NCBI RefSeq assembly: GCF_000013185.1
Contig: NC_007984.1
Coordinates: 193,618-257,617 of the forward strand
Reading direction: 5' to 3'
DNA length: 64,000 bases
From: Baumannia cicadellinicola str. Hc (Homalodisca coagulata)
GTDB taxonomy: Bacteria; Pseudomonadota; Gammaproteobacteria; Enterobacterales; Enterobacteriaceae
Shown here: positions 32,389 to 45,801 of the stretch, one piece after another
Layout: every line of letters starts with the position of its first letter
How positions within the stretch are numbered: the first letter of the stretch is position 1
Translations under genes and position numbers: made by a program
Notes under the pieces: generated by a model
Told to the model about the DNA's origin: nothing
The model's database searches: none
What the model saw: the letters and a program-made list of their open reading frames with translations, nothing else

Positions 32389-33827
32389 GATTTACCTCCG
32401 AGTAAATCCCGAGTGCCCCAGTGCGGAAAGTAGCGGCGTAGTAGAGCATTTAATTCTAGTTCAAATTGACTGTAGATATTTGATGGTCGGTGGATTTCTT
32501 GCACTGTTTGTTGTACTAGACCAGCACCTACGGTTACATTAGTGAGCCGATCGATAAATATCATACCTCCGGTGACAGGATTAGTGGAATACTTTTCCAG
32601 TATCATAGGTTCATCGAATTCTAATTCGAGCATTCCAATGCTATTCATATGTAAATTATCTGCGGTACGTGGTTTTAATGTATTAATATCGATTTGATAT
32701 TTGACATTATCTATACGGACGCTAGTTTTCTTGCCGGCAATCTTGATATCGTAGTTTTGACCAGCAACTAGTAGTTTCTCAGTCATCCATACGACATTAA
32801 CTTGGGCGTACTGTACTGGGTGTAGTACTGTATCGTAGTCTACTATTAAATCTCCGCGGCTAATGTCAACTGCATCTGTTAACACTAGCGTTACAGCTTC
32901 TCCCGTACGTGCTTCTGTTTGCTCACCATCGAAGGTCACGATACGACTAATAGTCGAATCTATATTCGATGGTAGTACCTTAATATGTTGCCCTACTTTT
33001 AGTGTTCCTGAAGCTAAGGTTCCACTATAACCACGAAAATCTAAATTAGGACGATTAACATACTGCACTGGAAATCGCACTTGCTGTTGTTCAACAGTAT
33101 TAACCACTACCACAGTTTCTAAGATATCTAGTAGTGTTGGACCACTATACCACGACATAGAAACGGCAGGATGAACAACATTATCACCTCCTAGCGCTGA
33201 TAACGGTACGAATTTAATATCTAAATTAGAATGATATGGTAATTGCTTAGAAAAAGTAAGGTATTCTTGCTTAATCTGATTGAAAACAGATTGATCATAT
33301 TTTACTAAATCCATTTTATTTACCGCTATTACTAAATTACAGATACCTAGCAAGGTACTAATGAAACTATGTCTGCGTGTTTGATCTAACATACCTTTAC
33401 GTGCATCGATAAGTAATATTGCAAGATCAGAATTTGAAGCACCCGTAACCATATTCCGGGTATATTGCTCATGCCCCGGAGTATCAGCAATAATAAATTG
33501 TCGCTGATTAGTGGCGAAATAGCGATAGGCTACATCAATAGTAATACCCTGTTCACGTTCTGCCTGTAAACCGTCAACTAGTAGCGCAAAGTCTAATTTT
33601 TCGCCTTGTGTGCCAAGACGTTTACTGTCTTTGTGTAGTAGAGATAGTTGATCTTCATAAATATGCTGGGTATCATGTAGTAAGCGACCAATCAAGGTAC
33701 TTTTACCATCATCTACGCTACCACATGTAAGAAAACGCAGTAAACTTTTATTTTTTTGGGAATGTAGGTATGCTTCAATACTACCTTGCTCAGCAATCTT
33801 TTTAGCTATATGATTATTATTATTCAT
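32385..33827 (-). CDS. cysN: ATP sulfurylase, GTPase subunit CysN
   Basis: The GTPase subunit that drives APS formation by CysD. 480 aa against 475 in E. coli. It is an EF-Tu-like protein with G1 [15 protein letters not shown] near residue 36, G3 DTPGHEQY and G4 NKMD, followed by two beta-barrel domains. It is 12 bases downstream of cysD and overlaps cysC by four bases, which implies coordinated synthesis. Confidence 0.97.
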   Translation of the reverse strand: MNNNNHIAKKIAEQGSIEAYLHSQKNKSLLRFLTCGSVDDGKSTLIGRLLHDTQHIYEDQLSLLHKDSKRLGTQGEKLDFALLVDGLQAEREQGITIDVAYRYFATNQRQFIIADTPGHEQYTRNMVTGASNSDLAILLIDARKGMLDQTRRHSFISTLLGICNLVIAVNKMDLVKYDQSVFNQIKQEYLTFSKQLPYHSNLDIKFVPLSALGGDNVVHPAVSMSWYSGPTLLDILETVVVVNTVEQQQVRFPVQYVNRPNLDFRGYSGTLASGTLKVGQHIKVLPSNIDSTISRIVTFDGEQTEARTGEAVTLVLTDAVDISRGDLIVDYDTVLHPVQYAQVNVVWMTEKLLVAGQNYDIKIAGKKTSVRIDNVKYQIDINTLKPRTADNLHMNSIGMLELEFDEPMILEKYSTNPVTGGMIFIDRLTNVTVGAGLVQQTVQEIHRPSNIYSQFELELNALLRRYFPHWGTRDLLGGKS

Positions 33828-33839
33828 TTAGATGGTTTC

Positions 33840-34748
33840 TTAAAAATAACCCTGACGTTTTTTCATTTCCATGGAACTAGATTGATCAGTGTCAATTACA
33901 CGACCCTGACGTTCGCTAGTAGCAGAGATGAGCATTTCTTTAATGATATCAGGTAAAGTTTGTGCTGTTGACTCTACTGCACCAGTTAATGGCCAACAAC
34001 CTAGAGTACGGAATCGTACCATACGTTGCCCTACTGTTTCACCAAACTGTAAGTCAATACGATCATCATCTATCATAATAAGCATACCGTTACGTTCTAA
34101 TATAGGGCGTTCTTTAGCGAAGTATAATGGTACTATGTCGATATTTTCTAGAAAAATATATTGCCAAATTTCTATCTCAGTCCAGTTAGAAAGCGGGAAA
34201 ACACGGATACTTTCACCCTGATTAATCTGTCCATTATAGTTATGCCATAGCTCTGGACGTTGATTCTTTGGGTCCCAACGATGGAATCGATCACGAAAAG
34301 AGTAGATACGCTCTTTAGCACGAGATTTCTCCTCGTCGCGACGTGCACCACCGAATGCCGCATCAAAATTATATTTATTCATAGCCTGCTTCAAGCTTTC
34401 TGTTTTCATAATATTAGTATGTTTAGCACTACCATGCACAAATGGATTAATACCCATTGCTTGTCCTTCTAAGTTTTTATGCACCAGAAGCTCAAAACCA
34501 TAGGCTTTAGCTGTATGATCACGGAAATGATACATTTCACGAAACTTCCAACCAGTGTCTACATGTAGCAACGGGAAAGGCAATTTTCCTGGATAAAAAG
34601 CCTTACGTGCTAAATGTAGCATAACAGACGAATCTTTACCGATGGAATACATCATCACAGGATTACGAAATTCTGCAACTACTTCACGCAATATATGGAT
34701 ACTCTCAGCCTCTAGTTGCTGTAAATGTGTTAAATGTTTTTGCTCCAT
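33840..34748 (-). CDS. cysD: ATP sulfurylase, catalytic subunit CysD
   Basis: It adenylates sulfate to APS. 302 aa, the same length as in E. coli. The PP-loop motif is [20 protein letters not shown] near residue 32, and [17 protein letters not shown] and [12 protein letters not shown] are conserved. It is the first gene of cysDNC. Upstream is cysG rather than the iap/CRISPR region of E. coli. CysB control is expected for the family, but I see no convincing CysB site. Confidence 0.97.
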   Translation of the reverse strand: MEQKHLTHLQQLEAESIHILREVVAEFRNPVMMYSIGKDSSVMLHLARKAFYPGKLPFPLLHVDTGWKFREMYHFRDHTAKAYGFELLVHKNLEGQAMGINPFVHGSAKHTNIMKTESLKQAMNKYNFDAAFGGARRDEEKSRAKERIYSFRDRFHRWDPKNQRPELWHNYNGQINQGESIRVFPLSNWTEIEIWQYIFLENIDIVPLYFAKERPILERNGMLIMIDDDRIDLQFGETVGQRMVRFRTLGCWPLTGAVESTAQTLPDIIKEMLISATSERQGRVIDTDQSSSMEMKKRQGYF

Positions 34749-34791
34749 AATTCATATCCTTAAACCAGATGTACTATTGCAAATAGCTTAT

Positions 34792-36180
34792 TTATTGCTC
34801 TTTAATTATTTTACCAAACCAATTTATTTCACAAGAAATTTTCACTACTTCTCCTATAATTAGCAGTGTAGGAGAAAGTGCCTGTATAGTTAACATTTCT
34901 AGTTGCTCTAGTGTCCCAATTATTACGCTCTGATCTTTTAAAGTACCACGACTTATCACGGCAACAGGTGTCTGTAGTGCGCGGCCGTGAGCTAATAGCT
35001 TCTTCTTAATCACTGCTGCCTGAATAACACCCATGTAAATTACCAGAGTTTGATTACTACGCGCTAATAACGACCAGTTGAGGTAATTACTACTATCATC
35101 GCACTGATGACCAGTAATGAATATAACACTATGTGCATACTCACGATGGGTTAATGGAATACCGGCATAAGCTGTAGCACCACTAGCCGCGGTAATACCA
35201 GGTACTACCTGAAAAGAAATTCCCGCTGCCGCAACTGCCTGTAGTTCTTCGCCGCCACGACCAAAGATAAATGGATCGCCACCTTTGAGCCGTACAACAT
35301 TTTTACCTTGCAGTGCTAACTTAACTAATAAGCTATTAATTTCAGCCTGTGGCATAGAATGTTTACCAGCCTGCTTACCTACATAAATTCTATCGGCATC
35401 ACGGCGCACTAAATCAAGTATTTCAGGGCTGACAAGATAATCATATAGTACTATATCTGCTTGCTGCATTAGTTGCAGTCCACGTAAAGTTAGTAGCCCG
35501 CTATCACCAGGACCAGCACCGACTAAAGCTACATTTCCAATAGGTGATTGGTAGTGGTATAACTGAGACTCTATTTCCTTCTCTGCATGTTCCCATTTTC
35601 CCTGGGAAATTAAATGAGCAAAACGTCCATTAAGTATAGTTTCCCAGAATCGACGACGCCACGCTATATTATGGATATGCTGTTTAATACGATTACGCCA
35701 GGTACCAACTAGCGTTGCCATAGGACCGATGAACATAGGTAGTATCGTTTCAATTTTTTCACGTAGAATACGTGCTAGCACCGGTGCCTTACCGCTAGAA
35801 GAGATAGCAACTACGATCGGCGATCGATCAACAATAGAGGGGAAAATAAAAGAGCAATATGACTGCTTATCTACTATATTAGCAAATATATGGCGCTTCT
35901 CTGCGCATTTATAGACCAACGCATTGAGTTTAGTATTGTTAGTAGCAGCAATAACTAGAAATACCTCATCTAACATAGCTGGCTCAAATAATTTACCAAT
36001 CCAATTTATGTCTTTTTTATTTACTATGCGTGCTAGCTCAGGGCATAAATCATCAGCAACTACCTTAATATGTGCGCCAGTGCGCATAAGTAATTGTATT
36101 TTACGCGCAGCAACATTGCCTCCACCAACTACCAAAACTGTACGTTGCCTAAGATTAGCAAATAGAGGTAAATATTCCAC
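34792..36180 (-). CDS. cysG: Siroheme synthase CysG (trifunctional)
   Basis: It turns uroporphyrinogen III into siroheme, the cofactor of CysI. 462 aa against 457. The N-terminal half is the NAD-dependent dehydrogenase/ferrochelatase ([40 protein letters not shown]). The C-terminal half is the SAM-dependent methyltransferase ([55 protein letters not shown]). It lies between cysD and cysH, an order different from E. coli, where it is near nirBD. Both halves look intact. Confidence 0.96.
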   Translation of the reverse strand: MEYLPLFANLRQRTVLVVGGGNVAARKIQLLMRTGAHIKVVADDLCPELARIVNKKDINWIGKLFEPAMLDEVFLVIAATNNTKLNALVYKCAEKRHIFANIVDKQSYCSFIFPSIVDRSPIVVAISSSGKAPVLARILREKIETILPMFIGPMATLVGTWRNRIKQHIHNIAWRRRFWETILNGRFAHLISQGKWEHAEKEIESQLYHYQSPIGNVALVGAGPGDSGLLTLRGLQLMQQADIVLYDYLVSPEILDLVRRDADRIYVGKQAGKHSMPQAEINSLLVKLALQGKNVVRLKGGDPFIFGRGGEELQAVAAAGISFQVVPGITAASGATAYAGIPLTHREYAHSVIFITGHQCDDSSNYLNWSLLARSNQTLVIYMGVIQAAVIKKKLLAHGRALQTPVAVISRGTLKDQSVIIGTLEQLEMLTIQALSPTLLIIGEVVKISCEINWFGKIIKEQ

Positions 36181-36347
36181 ATTAAAAGTGTGTTGTAAAA
36201 TTGATATATATCATTATATATATGAAAATCAGGATTAAATCCAATTATGAATTGGAATTTAATTTACCTTTATAGAATAATAAAACTATTGACTTTTATC
36301 ATGATTTACATGTTAATTTTATCTTGTTAATAATGACTAATAGATAG

Positions 36348-37085
36348 TTATTTTTCTTCGTGTATGCCGCATTCACGCTTTAGGCCAAAAAAACGAGTAT
36401 CTTCTTCATTCATCCCCGGTGTCCATTTACAGGTAGTATGAGTATCACCTACTGATAAGTAACCCTGCTCCCATAGTGGATGATAGTTTAGACCGTGCTT
36501 TTTAAGATAAGAATGTACCTGCCTATTATCCCAATCAATTATCGGCAACAGCTTAAACAGGCATTGCTGAACTGCTAGTACAGGTAATTTACTACGACTA
36601 CTTGATTGAGTACGCCGTAAACCAGCAAACCAAGTTAAAGAACCCAGTTGTATTAATGCCCTATTCATAGGTTCTACTTTATTAATTTTATTATATAGCT
36701 GAATTCCCTTTATACCTTGCTCCCATAGTTTACCATAGCGTGCTTCTTGCCAAGCAGGAGAGATGTAAGCACGAAATACTTTTAAGTTTAATTTAAGCTG
36801 TTCCGTTAATTGATCGATAAATTGGTAAGTCTCAGGAAACAGATAACCTGTATCGGTCAGTATTACTGGAATATTTGGTTGCTGACTAGTTACTAAATGC
36901 AGACTAACTGCTGCTTGAATACCAAAACTAGAAGAAAGTACAGCTGGTTGTGGTAGATGCTCTAAGGCCCAGCTTACTCTATGCTCAGCGGTCATATTTT
37001 CTAGCTGTAAATTCACTGTTGTCATAGCTTCTGTTTGCTGTGATTTATCCATAGCATTCAATTCTCTTAGATCAAGAACTTTCAT
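36348..37085 (-). CDS. cysH: PAPS reductase CysH
   Basis: It reduces PAPS to sulfite using thioredoxin (trxA, 8.6 kb). 245 aa against 244. PP-loop-like [30 protein letters not shown] and the C-terminal catalytic ECGIHE with its Cys are present. The four cysteines of iron-sulfur APS reductases are absent, so this is the PAPS type, consistent with CysC nearby. It lies 13 bases downstream of cysI. Confidence 0.97.
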   Translation of the reverse strand: MKVLDLRELNAMDKSQQTEAMTTVNLQLENMTAEHRVSWALEHLPQPAVLSSSFGIQAAVSLHLVTSQQPNIPVILTDTGYLFPETYQFIDQLTEQLKLNLKVFRAYISPAWQEARYGKLWEQGIKGIQLYNKINKVEPMNRALIQLGSLTWFAGLRRTQSSSRSKLPVLAVQQCLFKLLPIIDWDNRQVHSYLKKHGLNYHPLWEQGYLSVGDTHTTCKWTPGMNEEDTRFFGLKRECGIHEEK

Positions 37086-37098
37086 GTTATGTTACCGT

Positions 37099-38799
37099 TT
37101 AATTGTGAAAATCTAACGCAGAGTTAATCACAGGACGGATAATTCCAGCTCGTACTACATAATCACCGTAGGATTCATCAGGCTGGCGTTCACGAGCCCA
37201 GCGTCCAGTAGTATCGTTAATAATACTTAATATTTCTTCTTCTGTAAGATTTTCGCGGTATATTCTGGGAATACGTGTACCGATACTATCGCCTCCTAAG
37301 TATAGGTTATATCTTCCGATAGTTTTGCCTACTAAACCTATTTCGGCTAACATTGCACGACCACAGCCATTTGGACAACCGGTTACACGCAGGATAATTT
37401 TTTCCTGTCCTAAACCATGACGAGACATAATATTTTCTACCTTAGTGACAAACTGCGGCAGGAAACGTTCAGCTTCTGCCATTGCAAGTGGACATGTTGG
37501 AAAAGCTACGCATGCCATTGAGGCCTTACGTTGTAAGGTAATATTATTATTAATTAACCCATACTGCCTAGCTAATAACTCAATAGTTGCTTTATGTTTC
37601 TTCTCTACTCCTGCAATAATAATATTTTGGTTAGCAGTAATACGAAAATCTCCTTGATGAATGCGAGCAATTTCTAACATACCAGTTTTTAGCTTTCGAT
37701 GACTATCATCTATAATACGACCATTTTCAATAAACAATGTAAGATGCCACTGATTATCTATACCTTGTACCCAGCCAAAACGATCACCACGCTCAGTAAA
37801 GGAATACGGCCTGATATGTTTAAATTTGATCCCTGCTCGAACCTCCACCTCTTTCTTAAAAAATTCTACCCCTACGCGTTCAATGGTATATTTTGTTTTA
37901 GCATGTTTACGATTAGAACGATCACCTAAATCACGCTGAGTAGTAATGACTGCTTCGGCTATTTTAATAGTATCTACTACAGAGATATAGCCTAACTCAC
38001 TGGCAGTACGCGGATAAGTACTTTTATCGTTATGGGTCATTGCTAGACCACCGCCTACTAACACATTAAAACCAACTAGTTGTCCTAGGTTACTAATGGC
38101 AATAAAGTTAAGATCATTAGCGTGTAGATCAACATCATTTAGTGGGGGCACCACAATGGAAATTTTAAATTTACGGGGTAAGTAATTAGCCCCGAGGATA
38201 GGTTCTTGCTCGGTAGTTTCGGTTTTTTCTCCGTCCAACCATATCTCAGCATATGCACGTGTTTTGGGTAGAAAATGCTCAGATATCATTTTTGCGTAAT
38301 TACATACCTGCTGATGTAGTACTGATTCAACAGGATTGGAAGTGCATAATACGTTACGGTTCATATCACCAGCAGTAGCTATAGAGTCTAATCCTAAACT
38401 ATGAAGTAGTTTATGCATATTTTTAAGATTAGGTTTTAATACCCCATGAAACTGAAAGGTTTGTCGAGTAGTTAGTCGAATACTACCATATAGCGTATGT
38501 TTAGTTGCAAAACTATCGATACCTAACCATTGCTGCGGAGTAATAATCCCACCAGGGAGTCGACAACGGAGCATCATATTAATCAATGGCTCAAGCTTCT
38601 GACAGGTACGTTCTACACGCAAATCACGATCATCTTGCTGATACATCCCATGAAAGCGAATTAGTTGAATATTATCACCTTTAAATCCTCCTGTAATATT
38701 ATCTTGTAGATCTTGCGCTATAGTACCGCGCAAAAAATTACTGGCTACTTTTAACCGCTCATTGTCGGATAATATAGCTTTTGGTATCTTTTTATTCAT
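37099..38799 (-). CDS. cysI: Sulfite reductase hemoprotein CysI
   Basis: The beta subunit that reduces sulfite to sulfide on a siroheme-[4Fe-4S] centre. 566 aa against 570. The four cluster cysteines are in the [17 protein letters not shown] region (Cys-x5-Cys) and the [11 protein letters not shown] region (Cys-x3-Cys). Siroheme contacts ([17 protein letters not shown]) are conserved. The gene starts at the last base of the cysJ stop, so the two are coupled. Siroheme comes from CysG in the same cluster. Confidence 0.97.
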   Translation of the reverse strand: MNKKIPKAILSDNERLKVASNFLRGTIAQDLQDNITGGFKGDNIQLIRFHGMYQQDDRDLRVERTCQKLEPLINMMLRCRLPGGIITPQQWLGIDSFATKHTLYGSIRLTTRQTFQFHGVLKPNLKNMHKLLHSLGLDSIATAGDMNRNVLCTSNPVESVLHQQVCNYAKMISEHFLPKTRAYAEIWLDGEKTETTEQEPILGANYLPRKFKISIVVPPLNDVDLHANDLNFIAISNLGQLVGFNVLVGGGLAMTHNDKSTYPRTASELGYISVVDTIKIAEAVITTQRDLGDRSNRKHAKTKYTIERVGVEFFKKEVEVRAGIKFKHIRPYSFTERGDRFGWVQGIDNQWHLTLFIENGRIIDDSHRKLKTGMLEIARIHQGDFRITANQNIIIAGVEKKHKATIELLARQYGLINNNITLQRKASMACVAFPTCPLAMAEAERFLPQFVTKVENIMSRHGLGQEKIILRVTGCPNGCGRAMLAEIGLVGKTIGRYNLYLGGDSIGTRIPRIYRENLTEEEILSIINDTTGRWARERQPDESYGDYVVRAGIIRPVINSALDFHN

Positions 38800-40586
38800 T
38801 AATAGGTATCCCGCTGAAAACGTCGCGCTATGCGTAGTTCACTTAAAAATTCATCTGCTTGTTCATAATCCATACGACCATGTATTGCTATTAGCTTAAC
38901 TAATGCTTTTTCTACATCACGTGCCATTAGGTTGGCATTGCCGCAAACATAAATATGTGCACCATCTTGGATCCAGTTCCATAGTTCTATTCCTTTTTCT
39001 AATAGCCGATCTTGTACGTAAATTTTTTTGTTTTGATCTTGCGACCATGCTACATCTATTTTGTTTAGTAAACCGTTTTTGATATAACGCTGCCATTCAA
39101 CCTGATATAAAAAGTCGTCTGTTAGATGTTGATTACCGAAGAATAACCAATTTTTTCCCTTGGCAGTAGTTGCCTCACGTTGTTGCATGAAACCGCGGAA
39201 TGGTGCGATTCCTGTTCCTGATCCAATCATAATAATTGCAGTATTAGGATTATTTGGTAACCTAAAATTATCATTATGTTCAATAAAAACACGAATGGGC
39301 TCACTTTCCTGAAGACGATATGCTAGATAACTGCTAGCGCCACCAGTGCGTATTTTTCCATCTATTTCATACCGTACGACACTAACGGTTAAATGAACCT
39401 CATCGCCTACTTCAGCTTGCGATGAAGCAATAGAGTACAAACGTGGCATTAATGGACGTAATAAAGTTAATAACTGTTTTGGATGTAGCTCGACTGGAAT
39501 ACGTTGTATCATATCAATAAAAGGGGTTGAAAAAGCAAACTGCTTGAGTTGTTGTTGATCATCAACTAGTGCAAGTAAGGATGAATTACGTGTTATATAA
39601 GCATAACTTTTGACAATCTCTGCAGTATTGTTTGTTAGTTCATAATGTTTTTGTAAAGCCTCATTTAGGGGTATATTTTTCTCCTTTACTTGAACTAACT
39701 CATTACCTGTTAGACCTAATAATTCTAGGATCTCACTTATTAGTACCGGATCATTCTCATACCACACACCCAATGCATCACCTGGCTGATAATTTAAACC
39801 TGATCCAGCAATATCTATCTCTAAATGGCGGATATCTTTTTTAGAGCTCCGGCTGGTAATTTTTTGCTTCACCACTAAATGTGCGGTAAATGGCTCTTCT
39901 TTCGTATAGAGGTTATTCTTAACTTCTATGCGGTTGTTAATTACAGATAATTGCTGTTTCGCGTTAACGGTTACTAACTTTGTCTGCAAAATTTTTACTA
40001 TTTCACGGCGCCAGATATCCGCTTTTTCTTGATAATCAACGTCGGCATCTACTCGATCATACAAACGTTGAGCACCAAGTTCAGCTAGGCGGCTATCAAA
40101 GTCTTTGCCTATTTTCGCAAAATATGTATACGAACTATCACCTAAACCAAAAATAGCAAACTGAATATTATTTAACACCGGAGCTTTTTTTGAAAAAAGG
40201 TACTTATATAGTGCTATAGCTTCTTCTGGGGGATCTCCATCCCCTTGAGTTGAAGTAACAATTAGCAACCATTTTTCCTGGGCAATTTGCTTAAATTTAT
40301 AATCGCCTGCATTAATTATCACTACGCTAAGCTGAGCAGCAAGTAAATCTTCGTACAACTGTACTGCAAGTCGTCTAGCATTCCCCGTCTGGGAAGCAGA
40401 TAACACTGTAATGACCTGCTGCGATGCAGTATAATCTATTGGTATACTATGAGAAGCTTTGTTCCATAAATATCCTGAAGCCCAGGCTAGCTGAAGATTG
40501 GATAAATCACTACTTATTGCTTGTAAGCGATCTAGTTGCTCCGCACTTAGTGGAGGTAGATCTTTGGGTGCATTTTGTTGAGTCAT
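38799..40586 (-). CDS. cysJ: Sulfite reductase flavoprotein CysJ
   Basis: The alpha subunit, passing electrons from NADPH through FAD and FMN to CysI. 595 aa against 599. Flavodoxin domain: [14 protein letters not shown] near residue 65, [31 protein letters not shown] reductase domain: [37 protein letters not shown] and the C-terminal [17 protein letters not shown]. It is the first gene of cysJIH and divergent from queD. Confidence 0.97.
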   Translation of the reverse strand: MTQQNAPKDLPPLSAEQLDRLQAISSDLSNLQLAWASGYLWNKASHSIPIDYTASQQVITVLSASQTGNARRLAVQLYEDLLAAQLSVVIINAGDYKFKQIAQEKWLLIVTSTQGDGDPPEEAIALYKYLFSKKAPVLNNIQFAIFGLGDSSYTYFAKIGKDFDSRLAELGAQRLYDRVDADVDYQEKADIWRREIVKILQTKLVTVNAKQQLSVINNRIEVKNNLYTKEEPFTAHLVVKQKITSRSSKKDIRHLEIDIAGSGLNYQPGDALGVWYENDPVLISEILELLGLTGNELVQVKEKNIPLNEALQKHYELTNNTAEIVKSYAYITRNSSLLALVDDQQQLKQFAFSTPFIDMIQRIPVELHPKQLLTLLRPLMPRLYSIASSQAEVGDEVHLTVSVVRYEIDGKIRTGGASSYLAYRLQESEPIRVFIEHNDNFRLPNNPNTAIIMIGSGTGIAPFRGFMQQREATTAKGKNWLFFGNQHLTDDFLYQVEWQRYIKNGLLNKIDVAWSQDQNKKIYVQDRLLEKGIELWNWIQDGAHIYVCGNANLMARDVEKALVKLIAIHGRMDYEQADEFLSELRIARRFQRDTY

Positions 40587-40887
40587 AATAGTTAGTCATT
40601 CCTTGTACTTATACCCTGTCTAAGTAGGACGATTAAGATCGTGATTTATTCTTCAAATTAACTGCTAATAGAATAGAAATAAAGGATGAGATCGCAATAA
40701 GAAATAACAAAACAACCTAAGGAGTAAATATAGGCAATTAAAATATACTCAATAGTTATTTAATTCAAAGAAAATAATACTTAAGTAGTATAACAGTAAA
40801 TCAATCTCTCTCTTAGATAGAGAAGATTCTGTATCATAGTGAGATATTTAACTTGATATAATCTAATCAGCTAGTATAAGTAATACT
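40587..40887. other. Divergent promoter region between cysJ and queD
   Basis: 300 AT-rich bases between divergent starts. A TTGATATAATCT stretch at 40853-40864 contains -10-like sequence before queD. No CysB motif, gene relic or structured RNA could be recognised. Confidence 0.4.
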
Positions 40888-41277
40888 ATGTTTAGTTTGA
40901 TGAATAAGAATACGGCATTGACTACTACATTGTTTAAAGATTTTACTTTTGAATCTGCCCACTATTTACCTTATGTACCGGCAGGTCATAAGTGTGGTAG
41001 AATACATGGGCATTCATTTCGTGTTCGTATTGAACTGACTGCTAAGATAGATTTATATACTGGTTGGATCATGGATTTCGCTGAGTTAAAAGCAGTATGT
41101 CAACCTATTATAGAGCAATTAGATCATTCTTACTTGAATAAGATACCAGGACTAGAAAATCCTACTAGCGAAGTACTAGCACAGTGGATTTGGCAAAGAT
41201 TACTGCCTAATCTACCATTACTAAGTGCAGTTTATATTAAAGAAACTTGTAATTCTGGTTGCGTGTATCGCGGCTAA
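40888..41277 (+). CDS. queD: 6-carboxy-5,6,7,8-tetrahydropterin synthase QueD
   Basis: The second step of queuosine (preQ0) synthesis from dihydroneopterin triphosphate. 129 aa against 121 in E. coli; the first residues are extra, and an ATG four codons later (40900) is an alternative start. Zinc ligands are the His in SAHYLP and the two His of HGHSF; the catalytic Cys is in [21 protein letters not shown] ends the protein as in E. coli. It is next to queE, the following enzyme, on the opposite strand. Confidence 0.95.
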   Translation: MFSLMNKNTALTTTLFKDFTFESAHYLPYVPAGHKCGRIHGHSFRVRIELTAKIDLYTGWIMDFAELKAVCQPIIEQLDHSYLNKIPGLENPTSEVLAQWIWQRLLPNLPLLSAVYIKETCNSGCVYRG

Positions 41278-41299
41278 TAATACCAATTTATCAGTTAAA

Positions 41300-41971
41300 T
41301 CAAGCAATATTAAGGTATTTATGTATTTGCATCGATAGACGCCAATTCCGCATAATACAGGTATCAATGCATAATTTTGTTGCTAATTTTTTTTGACTAA
41401 GAGGTTGTAAGCAAATAACACGCTGTTTACTATCCTTTAAAGTTAGTAGTAACTCGTCTAGATATTTAATATCACGTTGACGTGATACAACGTGCTTGAT
41501 TTCATTACTACGACTTAACGCCTGTGCTAGTATTTGAACATCGTAGTGCTTATTTATTTTAGGCGATACTGTAACCCAGGTATTAGACGTACATTTAATA
41601 GACTGTGTACCACTAGTCTCTATCTGGCAGCTAAATTTATATTGTTCTAATAAATAAGTTAGAGGTAGTAGATCATACATACAAGGTTCACCACCAGTTA
41701 TCACTACATGTTTAGCAATCCAACTTTGTTGCACAATTAGAGCTAAAATATCTTCTTCTGATAAATTAGACCACACACTACTATTAGCTTTTTTGAGCAT
41801 AATATCCTTTGCGATTCCCTGCTCAATCTTATTTTTATGCCAAGTATACTTAGTATCACACCAATTACAGCCTACCATGCAGCCTTGAAGGCGGATAAAG
41901 ATAGCAGGGATGCCGCTAAAGTAACCTTCACCCTGCAAAGTTTGGCAAATACTATTAATAGGATACTGCAT
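41300..41971 (-). CDS. queE: 7-carboxy-7-deazaguanine synthase QueE (radical SAM)
   Basis: It contracts the ring of carboxytetrahydropterin to CDG, the third queuosine step. 223 aa, the same length as E. coli. The radical-SAM cluster cysteines are in the Gly-Cys-Met-Val-Gly-Cys-Asn-Trp-Cys region near residues 31-38; TGGEPCMYDL and VSPKINKHY are conserved. Convergent with queD. In E. coli queD, queE and eno are also near each other. queC, queF, tgt and queA are not in the window. Confidence 0.95.
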   Translation of the reverse strand: MQYPINSICQTLQGEGYFSGIPAIFIRLQGCMVGCNWCDTKYTWHKNKIEQGIAKDIMLKKANSSVWSNLSEEDILALIVQQSWIAKHVVITGGEPCMYDLLPLTYLLEQYKFSCQIETSGTQSIKCTSNTWVTVSPKINKHYDVQILAQALSRSNEIKHVVSRQRDIKYLDELLLTLKDSKQRVICLQPLSQKKLATKLCIDTCIMRNWRLSMQIHKYLNIA

Positions 41972-42011
41972 TTATATTAATACTACCTTAAAACAAGATT
42001 ATTATTTAAAC

Positions 42012-43313
42012 TTAAGCTTGGCTTTGTACTTCTTTTAAACCATTAAATGGTGCTTTTTTGCCTAGTTGTTCTTCGATACGAAGAAGCTGATTGTATTTAG
42101 CTAAACGGTCAGAACGACTCATTGAACCAGTTTTTATTTGTCCAGCAGAAGTACCTACTGCTAAATCGGCAATAGTTGTGTCTTCTGTTTCACCAGAACG
42201 ATGGGAGATAATAGTAGTATAACCAGCATTCTTCGCTATTTTTATTACTGCCATAGTTTCGGTTAAAGTACCAATTTGGTTTAATTTTATTAGAATTGAG
42301 TTAGCAATACCTTTTTCGATTCCTTGTTGCAAAATCTTAGCACTAGTTACGAATAGGTCATCGCCGACTAACTGAATTTTATTACCTAAAACTTTTGTTT
42401 GGTACATAAAACCATCCCAATCAGATTCGTTTAGACCATCTTCGATGGAAATAATCGGATATTTTTTAGTAAGTATATTTAGGTAATCTGTAAATTCCTG
42501 AGAAGTAAATATCTTGCCTTCTCCTTTAAGAAGATACTTATTAGTTAATGGGTCAAACAATTCAGAAGCTGCACAGTCTATAGCTAAGGTAATATCTTTA
42601 CCTAAAATATAACCAGCTTTTTCTACTGCTTCTGTAATTAAATCTAATACTTCAGTATTAGAATCTAAATTAGGTGCATAGCCACCCTCGTCGCCAACTG
42701 TAGTGTGCATACCATTAGCTTTAAGAACTTTAGCTAAATAATGGAATACTTCAGCACCGATTCTTATTGCTTCTTTGATTGTCTTTGCGCTAACAGGCTG
42801 GATCATAAATTCTTGTATATCTATATTATTATCGGCATGCTTACCTCCATTGATAATATTTATCATTGGTAATGGCATAGAAAACTGAAAGGCGGTGCCA
42901 TTTAGTTCAGCAATGTGCTCATAAAGTGGTATCCCCTTGGAAGCCGCAGCAGATTTAGCAGTTGCAATTGATACAGCTAGGATAGCATTTGCACCAAATT
43001 GAGATTTATTTTCTGTGCCATCTAGCTTAATCATTATTTTATCTATGCACTCTTGATACTTTGCATTATTGCCAATTAATGCTTCCGCGATAGGACCATT
43101 AACAGCACTCACGGCTTTAGTTACTCCTTTTCCTAGAAAACGAGATTTATCGCCATCACGTAGTTCTAATGCTTCAAACGAACCGGTAGAGGCACCAGAT
43201 GGTACTGCTGCCAAACCTATAAAGCCACCATGTAGATGTACTTCTGCTTCGACCGTGGGATTTCCGCGTGAGTCAATAATTTCACGGCCAATAACTTTTA
43301 CTATTTTGGACAT
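42012..43313 (-). CDS. eno: Enolase
   Basis: It interconverts 2-phosphoglycerate and PEP. I chose the ATG at 43313 ([17 protein letters not shown]), because AAGGA lies seven bases upstream; 433 aa against 432. The signature [13 protein letters not shown], the metal ligands in [22 protein letters not shown] and LVGDDLFVT, and the catalytic Lys region are intact. It is downstream of pyrG, as in E. coli. PEP from here is a substrate of the DAHP synthase at 9.7 kb. Confidence 0.97.
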
Positions 43314-43380
43314 GAGCATTTCCTTTTAGTTTATTATACAGTTATCATTAACTAATTGAACTAAGTATTAATTACTTTAT

Positions 43381-45072
<1,692 letters not shown>

Positions 45073-45120
45073 TCAGCGATGATGCTACAAATATAAGCTA
45101 GTATAATAGATTGCTAACGA

Positions 45121-45801
45121 TTATTTGTATTTCCAGTGCGCAGCTATACCTAATTCAGCATCTTTATGCATCTGATTAGTACGAATTTGAATTTCTATAT
45201 TTTTACTGTTTGGTCCTAGTACTACGGTATGAATCGATTGGTAACCATTAGGTTTGGGATAAGCAATATAATCATCAAATTTATCCGGGAGATAATTAAA
45301 ATGATCATGAATAAGACTGAGTATAGTATAGCAATCTTGTAGTTGCTTCACTACGATACGTACGGCGTACAAATCGAATAATTCGTTAAAAGCTAGCACT
45401 TTTGTCTGCATTTTACGCCAGATACTATAAATATGTTTTGGACGGCCATAAATTTGATTTACCTCAAGTCCAGCATTATGCATTGATTGACGTAAAAACC
45501 GCACGAAGTTATCAATATATATTTCTCGAGCGATACGACGTTCGTGTAGTAGTTGAACTATATGCCTATATTCATTAGGATATAGGTAGTTAAATACACG
45601 ATCCTCTAGCTCCCATTTTAACTGACTCAGCCAGAGATAGTTTGCTAGTGGTGCGTAAATATGAGTATTATCTTGAGCTACTAAGACCCGTTTATTTTCT
45701 GTTGCATTTTGTCTTTCACGTAGCTTAGCAATATGCTTTGCGAGCTGAATAACTAAGCTGCTAAAATTATCTTGTAGTAAGATACGGTATACTTTATTCA
45801 T
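45121..45801 (-). CDS. relA: RelA synthetase-domain fragment with its own open frame
   Basis: 226 codons matching E. coli RelA from about residue 137 to 363: the end of the pseudo-hydrolase region and the complete (p)ppGpp synthetase domain. YGRPKHIYSIWRKMQ, FDDYIAYPKPNGYQSIHTVV and IEIQIRTNQMHKDAELG are conserved, including the catalytic Asp of FDD and the Glu of IEIQIRT. The EXDD motif of RelA reads KFDD here. The stop falls right after HWKYK; the TGS, helical, zinc-finger and ACT domains are absent and only about 110 bases remain before pyrG. It may be a functional minimal synthetase or a decaying fragment. No clear ribosome binding site. Confidence 0.85.
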   Translation of the reverse strand: MNKVYRILLQDNFSSLVIQLAKHIAKLRERQNATENKRVLVAQDNTHIYAPLANYLWLSQLKWELEDRVFNYLYPNEYRHIVQLLHERRIAREIYIDNFVRFLRQSMHNAGLEVNQIYGRPKHIYSIWRKMQTKVLAFNELFDLYAVRIVVKQLQDCYTILSLIHDHFNYLPDKFDDYIAYPKPNGYQSIHTVVLGPNSKNIEIQIRTNQMHKDAELGIAAHWKYK

